Part shown: one piece after another, positions 32,752-41,619 of the stretch
How the letters are laid out: each line of letters begins with the position of its first letter
Numbering within the stretch: the stretch's first letter is position 1
Origin: Turbatrix aceti
Lineage: Eukaryota; Nematoda; Chromadorea; Rhabditida; Panagrolaimidae
Direction of reading: 5' to 3'
Assembly (NCBI GenBank): GCA_963969345.1
Contig: OZ017767.1
Location: forward strand, 2,108,001 to 2,172,000
DNA length: 64,000 nt
The notes under the pieces: generated by a model
The model's database searches: none
What the model saw: the letters and a program-made list of their open reading frames with translations, nothing else
What the model was told of the DNA's origin: nothing
Translations under genes and position numbers: made by a program

Positions 32752-35700
32752 ATGTCTGGCTACCTTCATCCCAGCACCCAGCCAATCCGAACCAAGTCAG
32801 TCAGGGCGCTCACCGGACTCCAGACTCCTGAGCAGGCGGCTCACTACCTGCAGAGTCTGGAGTCGATCGTCTGGGAACCGATCGATGTCGCCGGTGTCCG
32901 GGCCCTGCTCGTCGACCAGCACGCCCGGCGAGAGGATCGCGAGGCGGTCCTCAACGGCCTCCTCAACATCCTGGAGGCAACGGAGCAGGAGCGCAGCGAG
33001 CGGTACCTGCACGACCGCTTCCTGGCTCGGGAGTCAGGCGGACCGGGTATGTTTCTGAAACCACAAATTTTTTTTATATAGAAAAACTTTTTAGAGCCGC
33101 TGTACACGGTGCCGCACAAAATGCACACGCTGCTTGTGCTGGACGAAGTCGAGATGGCGGAGCTGTATCTCGACACGGTGAACGGGGCGGTGTTTGACCG
33201 CATCGCCATCGACAAGGTCAGGCGCGTCCTGTTCACCCCGTCCGCCTGTCCAGAGATGCAGGGGAGGGCCACTCACGGCCTCCTCAACATCTTGACCGTC
33301 CTCGAGCGCAAGCGAGAGGTTCGGTCGCGGATTGTGCGGGCGAAGATGGTCCTCAAGCTGGAAGGACGTAAGTTATTTTTTGAAATTATGAAAACGTTTT
33401 TTATATGACAAAATTTTTAGTGCGGAAGCACGCTCTGCGCCACGGGCACGTCGACGCGGACTCGTCGATGCCGCCCAACGACGACACCCTGCAGGGCAGC
33501 GCAGTCATGCCGGAGGTCTGCTACAGCCCTCCTGCCCGCCCGCCTCCGACCAACACCCAGGAGGTCCAGGAGGGTCCTGCAGCAGCGCCCGAGGCAGAGG
33601 CGCCGGCTCCCGAAGCAGCGGTCGACACCAAGAACGTCCCGCTGTCTTCCGGAGCCGAGTCCGACGACCCCATCGGCCCGCCACCAGCCGAGGATTTCTT
33701 TGGCGAAGAAAACTGGGACTCGTCGGACGGGCCTGAGGAACCCGCTGCGCCTCTTCTTCTCTTCAAGCCAGCGGAAGTCCACAGTCCGTCCTCGGACTCG
33801 TCGTTGCTGGCGCCAAATCCCGGTGCCTGGATAACCACCGCTCGCTCAACGTCACCAGCAGCAGCCGTGCCCCAACCGATGAACGCGGCGTCCAGCAGCG
33901 GCAGCTCGATGCCATCCCTGCCTGTCGCGACCCCGGCTGCTTCCCAAGACCTGAAGCGCCGTGGATCAGTCGTCGCTGAAGGTGAACCCGCTGCTCGTCG
34001 TCGTCGCACCACGCCGGAGACATCTTCGTCTCTATCGCCGGCTTCCGCTCCCGCTCCGCAGTCCACGCCCGCTCCAGCTCCGTCCGCCTCCTCCGCTCCG
34101 TCCGCCGCTCTCGTCCGCTCTGCTCCCGACTCCCACCCGTCTGCCGTGCTCACCGCCCCGACACAGGACCCTTCAGCCTCGTCTGTGATGTTCACCGCCC
34201 GTCCTGTGTCGCCGGCCATTTCCGTCTTTGCCACTCGCCGCCTTTCGACTCCGACTCCCGTCCGTCCTGCATCGACCTATCGCGTTGCCCGTGCTTCGCG
34301 ATCCCGATCTCGGTCGCCAATCGCCGTCGCTCGGTTCGCCCCCGTCTTCCCGGCTTACCTTGTGGACCCGGCCCCAGCCCCATCGACTGCCGGCCCTTCG
34401 CCGTTCTTGCTTCTGCAGAACGAACGCCTGGCACGGAACACCGGTCAGTTTTGTATCAAATAATAAAAAAAAAATCAATTTTGAAAATTTAAAAACGCTA
34501 AAATGAATTTTGTGAAAAAACAATTTTATATCAACATCGAGTTTAAATATTATCTACAAACAAAAATTTTATTTTTGCCATAACGCGTTTCTGCCTTTAA
34601 GCAATGCTATACATATTCGAAATCAGCGTTGGCAAAAACATTGCCAAAAAAATTATTGCCATAAAAATTATTCTTACATTGCCAGAAAAATAGTTTTAAT
34701 AAGATTTTTTGTCCCAAAAATGACAGTAATGCCAATTTTGCATAACGTCATTTATGCAAAATTGGAAATAATCGAAGTCAGTGGAAACAATAGAAATCGT
34801 TGCAAAAAATTTACAAAATCGAAGTGAAAATATTTGAAATGGTCACCAAACCCCATTTTTTAACACAAATGTTTTTATAAAAATCTACTTGCTTGAAATT
34901 TTAAAAACTATCAATTTTCTAGCCGCCTACTCCCCGTCCGCGGCGATCAGGACCGGTCTGCCGGTGAACACCGCCCCGATGCCGCTCCGACGCCCGAACC
35001 TTGCTCCCACCACACCCGCGTCCTCGACCATCCTCGGCGCTGTCCGCAGAGCCCCGACTCCGACTTCCACCTCGTCTCGCTCTCTCAACTCCGCCTCTCA
35101 ACTCCGTCATCCGACTCCCGCGGCCAATTCTCCGGCGTCGCCCGCTGCGACCACTTCTCCGGCATTCCAGCGCTCGCTCTCGTCTCTGGTCAACGCCCCG
35201 GCAACCGATTCGGCAGAAGAGGCCAGCTCTCCATCGCAGGCCGCGCTCTGGTTCGGCGCTTCGGCGTCGGATTTCGGATCGGGTCCGTCAAGCCTGATCG
35301 GATCGGCGCCAGCCACTCCCGCCCCCGCAGCTCTCTCGTCTCTCATCCGCACGTCCCAGGCACCGTCGTCTCCCGAACTGGAAGCCACCCAGTCCTCCAC
35401 CACGTCGCATGCGGCGAACGAGCCTGGCCATCCGCGACGCTACGGACTTCGTGACCGCCAGCCGACGCGGCGTCTCGAAGTCGGCCAGCTCCGGGTCGTC
35501 GGTGGAAAGAAAGTCCCGGCGTACATCGAGGAAACGACGGTACGCGTGGATCCTCCTCGCCGGCCAAGAGGTTTGTTTTTTTTCAAATAAAAAAAATATC
35601 CAGAATACCAGATTTTTTTTATAAAATCGGATTTTTTGTTTTTCAAAAACTGTCAATTTTTTTATAAACAATAAAAAATATTTTTTGGCCAAACCAGCAA

Positions 35701-35789
35701 CTTTATAGTGAATAAAACAATTCCGCATTTTTGTAATCCACTATAATTTATCTTTTTTTTATTTTTAAGCACCCCGAGGCGGTCAGTAA
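32752..35789 (+). CDS. Family Y: N-terminal helical repeats with a long Pro/Ala/Ser-rich tail
   Basis: Exons 32752-33046, 33095-33367, 33421-34443, 34923-35570 and 35770-35789 join, all introns phase 1, to 752 residues. Two diverged helical repeats of about 75-90 residues fill exons 1 and 2: repeat 1 has SVRALTGLQTPEQAAHYLQS and EDREAVLNGLLNILEATEQE; repeat 2 has TLLVLDEVEMAELYLDTVNG and THGLLNILTVLERKREVRSR. Both share the GLLNIL-LE core. The rest is disordered, rich in Pro, Ala and Ser, with Arg clusters (AARRRRT, SRSRSRSP) that could serve as nuclear signals, and a basic end (RRYGLRDRQPTRRLEVG). The protein could be a nuclear scaffold; this is inference. I know no family with this repeat. 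GC content and codon use differ from the AT-rich flanks. Partial copies lie at 27285 and 31740. Confidence 0.75.
34444..34922. other. Long intron of family Y
   Basis: 479-bp AT-rich intron with short repeated words (TTGCCA and AAAAATT around 34625-34700). No nested gene is seen. Confidence 0.6.
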
Positions 35790-36600
35790 TCATGCCAGGC
35801 CACCGGCTGATCCACTGTTCCGCGATTCTGGCTCTTCCTATTTGCTTCGTTTTTTTTCTACATGTTCTTCTTTTTTTTCTCTTCGATGTCCTCGTCCAAC
35901 GCATGGTGCTCCGTTCTCCGGTGTTTCCATCAATCTCAAGGTGCTCCTGGATTTTATCATCTTCTGGGCCTTCCCGCACCTCAATTTCCCTGACTATGCC
36001 ACATCACTGCGACCCTGCAGAATCTCCCAGTCGTCTTCGAGATGTTCGCCAGTTCAATCGACGGTCCTCATCGCCGGCCAAGAGGTTTGTTTTTTTTTTT
36101 GAAAAAAAATGAAAAATATCCAGAACACCAGATTTTTTATAAAAACCGGATTTTTTGGACTTCAAAAACTGTTTATTTTTTATAACCAATAAAAAATAAT
36201 TTAACTTGTATAGTGAATAAAACAATTCCCCGTTTTTGTAATTCACGTTAATTAATGTTGTTTTAATTTTTTAAGCACCCCGAGGCGGTCAGTATCATGC
36301 CAGGCCACCGGCTGATCTACCGTTCCGCGATTCCTGGCTCTTCCTGTTTTCTTCTTTTTTTTCTGCATGTTCTTCTTTTTTTTCTCCTCGATGTCCTCGT
36401 CCAACGCATGGTGCTCCGTTCTTCGGCATTTCTGTCAATCTCAAGGTGCTCCTGGATTTTATCATCTTCTGGGCCTTCCCGCACCTCAATTTCCCTGACT
36501 ATGCCACATCACCGCGTCTTCTGCTGTTCCCGGAACCCCGCCCGAACATGTCATGTCTCGTGTCCCAGTCGTCTTCAAAATGTTCACCAGTTCGAATTTC
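35563..36600 (+). repeat. Tandem duplication of the family Y 3' region (about 510-bp unit)
   Basis: Unit 1 (35563-36073) and unit 2 (36074-36600) both start with GCCGGCCAAGAGGTTTGTTT, contain an intron-like AT stretch, an acceptor TTTAAG, then CACCCCGAGGCGGTCAGT, and end near CCCAGTCGTCTTC. Each unit therefore holds the last intron and exon of family Y plus flanking DNA. In unit 1 the family Y frame stops at 35789. In another frame the units encode NLKVLLDFIIFWAFPHLNFP with mostly silent or conservative differences, so part of the duplicated stretch may be or have been coding. Confidence 0.85.
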
Positions 36601-37188
36601 TTTGGCGTGAGCATGGATGACTTTACATTCCTTCTCCTGACTTCCGTTCTCGCTGCTCTCAAACGTTTCCCGGTCATCGAATCCGGCCTGATTCCACTAT
36701 TCACCGATCGGAATTCTCTTTGTCAATTTCCGGCGAAACGCCTTCGGTTTCCTCGTCAAAATCGAACGCCGGCGACAGTTTTTTTTCTTCCGAAGCTCCA
36801 CGGACCTCCTCGCTTTGACATTCCCGAACGATTTGGTACAGACCGCTTCCATAGCGCCTTCAACGTCAAATCCGAATTGAATACTGACCACATTTTGCAA
36901 GATCAAGTTCAGGAATCTGACAACGCCGCATCCGATCAAGCAAGTATCAACGTTCGCGCTCCTGTCGAGATGGACTCAAATCTTTTGCGACAAAAAATTC
37001 GGTCAATTTTCTATCGCTTTCACTCGGACGTCTTTGACTTGTCAGAAATTACGCAACTTTTCAATGCTACTGACCTGACTTACTTTCTGACTTCTGACCT
37101 TTTTTCTCCACGGCAGAGGATTTTTCTACACCGTGCCAGCCTGACAGAAGCTCAAACAGCCAGAATGGCCCCAAAATTCTTCCGATGA
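36553..37188 (+). CDS. Uncharacterised 211-codon open frame
   Basis: Single open frame from an ATG in unit 2 of the duplicated region to a stop at 37188. The start (VPVVFKMFTSSNFFGVSMDD) partly derives from the tandem repeat. The middle and end are mixed, with FDLSEITQLFNATDLTYF looking like amphipathic helices. I recognise no domain. The length and the absence of long homopolymers favour coding, but no splice or homology support exists and a decayed gene is an alternative. Confidence 0.4.
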   Translation: MSRVPVVFKMFTSSNFFGVSMDDFTFLLLTSVLAALKRFPVIESGLIPLFTDRNSLCQFPAKRLRFPRQNRTPATVFFLPKLHGPPRFDIPERFGTDRFHSAFNVKSELNTDHILQDQVQESDNAASDQASINVRAPVEMDSNLLRQKIRSIFYRFHSDVFDLSEITQLFNATDLTYFLTSDLFSPRQRIFLHRASLTEAQTARMAPKFFR

Positions 37189-37872
37189 GGCTCATTCGAT
37201 GTTTCCCGATCCCATCGGCATCACTAACGCCAATGCTCAAATTCTTTGAATTCCACGATGCTTACAAGTCTCATCACCTGAAGGATTCGAGATTGTCTCA
37301 GCATCAGTTTCCTGATTTTTTTTGATAACGTATGATTTTATATATCCAAAAAGTGACAAGAAAACTGTGCATTTTTAGGCAATTTTCGAACCGCTGCCAT
37401 TTCGTTCTCATCTGTTTGCATCCCCGGAAAATTCAAAATGTGCTCTGGATTTTCAAAGACAGCAGCTGGCAAACTCGAGATGCGTGCGTGTTTTCTGACA
37501 ACACTGACTACAATTTTGTCCCCAATGTCTACGGCGCCTGCAAATCAGACGAAATCATGGTCATCTTCGAGCACGAAATTTCAAACGCGTTATGTCGGCA
37601 ACATGGTCAACAGTCCTGCTCGATACGAATGCCAACGTCGACTGTGATTCTAACTCATCTGACCAGAAATGTTTCACTTGGCCTCTGAACTGAAATCAAA
37701 GACAACATCGCTGATGAAAAGCCGGACTCAACATGAATGATCTCTGACGTGTTTCCAGTTTTGTTCGAGTTCCGCCAACTGACGGCACACGGTTCACTGT
37801 TCGTTTGCGCTTGGTCGAGATGTTGTCCCTCGACAAATTCACAGGCTTCGCAACCGTTTCCAACAGCTACGC

Positions 37873-38520
37873 CACGGTACAGAAAACTCACCACGCGACG
37901 TCTGTGCTCTCACGATCATCAATAATTACGAAATTGATTTTTTTCTTCAAGATTTTATTTTCGGTAAGATTTTTGAAAAATAATTTGTATGTTTAATTAA
38001 CAATTTTTTTAGGTATCAAGAATAGCCAATGGTGTACCTCAGCATACCCCCTTTACCTGTCTTCCAAGAAAATGTGCGTCCGGCCAAAATTCATGCCATC
38101 AGATCCTGCCCTGCATGCAGCCGATGCGCCGATCGAACTCAAAATCCTGGTTGCAAAATGTGCCAAGGCCAGTTGCTTCCGAAATTCTTTGCTTTTTACT
38201 GCCAAAAAAAACGACATTGAATCGCCACGGTACAGAAAACTCACCACGCGACGTTTTTTTTCTTCAAGACTTTATTTTCGGTAAGATTTTTGAAAAATAA
38301 TTTTTGTATATTTAAATTACAAGTTTTTTTTCAGGTATCAAGAATAGCCAATGATGTACCTACCCACTGATTACCCACTGTCTGGCAAGAAAAGTGCGTC
38401 CGGCAAAGATTCATGCCATCAGATCCTATCCTGCCGCCAATGCGCCGATCAATCTCAAAATCCTGGTTGCAAAACGCTCAACTGCCAAATGTTTGTGAGA
38501 TTCTTTGCTTTTTTTCCGCC
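37873..38520 (+). repeat. Tandem duplication, about 350-bp unit
   Basis: CCACGGTACAGAAAACTCAC, an intron-like GTAAGATTTTTGAAAAATAA, an acceptor followed by GGTATCAAGAATAGCCAATG, and TCATGCCATCAGATCCT occur in the same order starting at 37873 and 38223. In the first copy the stretch after the acceptor is open for 90 codons (KNSQWCTSAYPLYL onward). In the second a TGG-to-TGA change stops it. I read these as duplicated exons, the second decayed. Confidence 0.75.
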
Positions 38521-38567
38521 AAAAAAATGCATTGAATCGGAAAAGACAAGACACGGAAATTTCATTG

Positions 38568-38992
38568 ATGGCATCTTTTTCGAAGCCCTCAGGTGAGTCA
38601 ATTTCCAATTTTAGTCATATAAAATATACAAAAATATTTTTTAGAAGCTTTCAAGCCGTATACCGCACTCCAAAACGCGATAGCCGTCGACCAGAGTTAT
38701 CAACTGGTCACAGGTTTTATCAATAAGACCTCATGCCATTTCCGACATTTCCTGAGGCTGGTCAAGTCAAATGTGCTGCACGCCCTCGCTGAGAACCGAA
38801 GCTGCAATCACCGCACTGATGAGTACGAAGACAAAATTTCTCAGACAGTGGGTTCAATTTACTAATCATTTGATAATTTATACCATTTTTTTCTTTTCAG
38901 GATTGCCACTCATGCCACCCACAGAACGCAGCAGTCGGTTAGCAGAGACTTCAGTTCGTCTCATGCAAACATGCTTGCTCAAACGCCAATAA
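38568..38992 (+). CDS. Small unknown protein (107 residues)
   Basis: Exons 38568-38592, 38645-38851 and 38901-38992 join, both introns phase 1. The ATG at 38568 gives MASFSKPSGEAFKPYTALQN, then an amphipathic stretch (CHFRHFLRLVKSNVLHALAE) and a basic end. No signal peptide or known motif. The phase-1 intron habit matches the family Y and Z genes nearby. Support is only frame plus splice sites, so this is tentative. Confidence 0.42.
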
Positions 38993-39567
38993 ATACACCG
39001 ACTCCTGCCGATGCTCTAGACTTTGGTGGAAGGCGCCGAATACGATGACCACTACCTGAAGCTCCCCGCGCTGATTCCAAGCCCTCCTGTCACGATCTGC
39101 CGTACAGTTTTCTCCGGCGCAACATCGGACAGAAGTCGCCGTCAAAGTGAGCCGTTCAAAGTCCACCACGCTCTGTTTCTCCCGGATCACCCATCTCACA
39201 ACAGAAGATGTCGGGCAGACGTTCGGCTTCGAGAGCATAGCAGGCATGATTGCCATCAACGCAGCGCCTCAATGGCATGAACGGCATAGCATACGCCTCT
39301 GCAAAGGCAAAATGCGGCAGCTTCACTGCCTCCGGTTAAGAAGCGCTCCACCGTACAATACGGGGCCGCCGTAGAAGGTAATTTTTTTTTTTGTTTTAAA
39401 AAAAAATTTACTTTGGTGCACAAAATTAGGCATAGTTTTGAAAAAATCATAATTTTGAAAATTGACAAACAAAACTGACATTTAGTGAAATGACAAATTC
39501 ATTTGCGATGCCTTCGGATAATTTGTTTGATCATAAAAAAGCGCGTGTATTCATTTTTCTAATTTTC

Positions 39568-39700
39568 AGGCACTGCCCAAAGCCCCGATCCGCATACTCA
39601 GGCGAAGGCCCCGGCGGCCAAGAGTCAAACGGCGACACCGGTAGCTACCGTCGCCCGCCGCCGGGGCAACAACGGCGTCTTGGCGGCTGCCGAATAAAGC
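39568..39700 (+). CDS. C-terminal exon of an unresolved gene, Ala/Arg-rich
   Basis: After a good acceptor (AATTTTCAG at 39560-39568), a frame reads TAQSPDPHTQAKAPAAKSQT and VARRRGNNGVLAAAE before a TAA at about 39697. The preceding exon ends at about 39379 (VQYGAAVEG, donor GTAATT, phase 1), but its frame is closed by a TAG only about 80 bp upstream, so the rest of the gene is not resolved. The exon contains the first two palindromes of the inverted-repeat tract. Confidence 0.35.
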
Positions 39701-39822
39701 GCCGCCAAGAACCACAGAGGGCCTCGCCAGCCCCATTAGAAGTTTATAAACACCGATTACGGTTATAAGGTGGGTTCTTGTTTTTCGATAGTATTTTTTT
39801 TATATTTTTTATTTTTTTGCAG

Positions 39823-40361
39823 GTGCCTAGATGCCCACAAGGATCAAAGTCCCCGACGGCACAAATCTAAATGCCGTCGGGGCATTAATGGCATGAGAAA
39901 ACCAGAGGGCCTCGCTAGCCCAGCCGGCTACGACGGGGCGACAACTTTTGTCGCCCCGTACGACAAACTCAACGTAGCCGGCAGCCAGCCGCAACTGCCG
40001 AAGAAACACGGCGACGGCAACTCAGAGGCAGTCATCGGCGACGCATGGGCTGAGGCACTGTGCCGGTCCGGAGGTAGGTTCCGACAATAGGGGGCACCTG
40101 GTATTTTTGGATTTAAATGTGGGATATTTATTTATATGACAAACCGTTAGCGATGGGCCATTGGCTCAGAACCGGAATAGGTGCGCGCAGACCGGCACGC
40201 ACTTGGTTGCGGACCGGTCAGCCCCTGCGACGTCGGGCATTATTTCTACTATTATTTCAATTATTTGTGTTGTTATTAATTATTGTAAAACAGAAAAAAA
40301 AGTGCCTAAAAATGCCACCAGAAAAAAAAGTGCAAAAATGCCAAAAAAAAAAGAGCCATAA
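39823..40361 (+). CDS. Lys/Arg-rich unknown protein, two 3' exons
   Basis: Exon 39823-40073 is open throughout (LDAHKDQSPRRHKSKCRRG, then ATTFVAPYDKLNVAGSQPQL) and ends at donor GTAGG in phase 1. Exon 40294-40361 continues EKKVPKNATRKKSAKMPKKK to a TAA, a strong nuclear-type basic tail. The upstream start is not found. Exon 1 contains two of the most perfect hairpins in the tract (39851-39882 and 39923-39982), so its protein is partly the translation of inverted repeats. PEGLASPA echoes TEGLASPI just after the stop at 39700, another sign of local duplication. Confidence 0.4.
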
Positions 40362-40705
40362 CAAGGGCCAACTTTCTGTCTAGCAAATAGACAAAGAACG
40401 GCGGTGGATGGTTTGTCAGCCATGGTCGAAAGACCGACCACCGAAGCATACTTTTACCGGCAGCTTTGGTGGTTCCACTGGGGTCCCCATGGAGGGGCCC
40501 CAGGCAACTTTTTATGAAAGTTGCCAGCCGTTAGATGATCGCTGTCCCGGGTGACGAAGTCTGTCCCACCCGGATGACTATGGCGGGCTGCCTCGTGGCC
40601 CGCTGCCCTCGGTGACGTCCAAGACCAGGGCACCTGCACAGCGACATCCCCTAATGGTGAGTTATCTGGGAAAATTTGGAGATGAATAATCAGGATTTTG
40701 TATTT

Positions 40706-40812
40706 TTCAGACATCCGCCTGACCAGCGAAGAGGCTTATAGGCTGCCGGCCTTCCTGCCTGCCCGCCGCGGTTTTAACCGCCCAGGGCCGCCACCACGAG
40801 GCATTCGGACCT
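40706..40812 (+). CDS. Possible C-terminal exon, Arg/Pro-rich
   Basis: After acceptor TTTTTCAG, the frame reads IRLTSEEAYRLPAFLPARRG and PGPPPRGIRT before a TGA. The preceding exon-like block ends at 40655 with donor GTGAGT in matching phase and reads GDVQDQGTCTATSPN, but it is closed upstream by a stop near 40575. I cannot build a full gene, and the block may be non-coding RNA instead. Confidence 0.25.
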
Positions 40813-41619
40813 GAAGAGAATCGGTTCGAATGCGTGGCACTGATTTTCATCTCTTTTTGAAGGTATGTTTTTTTGAATTTTTCAAAAATCAGAAACAATT
40901 TAATTTTTTTCAGACGCAAGGTCTCTACGTGAACATCTTTTTTCATCTTTATCATGAACTCAATCGTCCACCGTCAACAAGAATCACGGTGACATAGTCA
41001 CTGTGATTCGAGGGTCACAGTCACGTCAGGCTGCACCCGCCGATGCGCCAGCGTCTTCACACTATCAACTGCAAGCATTATAACTTGCCGCGCATCACGA
41101 AAATCGAAGCGCCATCCAAAATGGGTAAGTTAAAATAAAAATTGGTTTCCGGGATTTCTAATCGAATTTTTCATTTTCAGATCTAAGCCACTTCCTCTCC
41201 ACGTCCATTCCACCCCTGGTTTGCGACCCATCAAATCTTCCATAATTTTGTTAGCCGTACGCAGAAATTGGTATGTTTTTCTTCCTCCCAAATGCCCATC
41301 AATCAATTTCTTCCTTTCCAGATGTCCACTAAACTAAACGCAACACAAACATCAAACGGCCAATTGCACCGCCAACGCCGATGAATTCATGGTTAGTTGT
41401 ATTTAGAACCTCTGCTCATTCCAACTTCCTATTTTTTTCAGATTTGCAATCATGATCGGGGCCGCGTGTCTCACCATCCAGAGGCACGCGATCCGGCGTT
41501 GACATCGCAGACCATGGAAGTGTCTGCATCTCTTATGTATCCCGTATCAACTCCTATTTCTTATCTTCGTTATGAAACATTCTGCCGTGCCTGCTTCCCG
41601 ATTTATGCAGGCACGCCCG

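Noticed and set aside
33521..34234. 237-codon minus-strand frame opposite family Y exon 3
   Set aside because: It is a compositional shadow of a GC-rich, Pro/Ala/Ser-coding exon; the plus-strand frame has consistent splice phases.
38040..38290. Full gene across the 350-bp tandem duplication
   Set aside because: The joined frame switches between copies and the second copy has an early stop, so only duplicated exon remnants can be supported.
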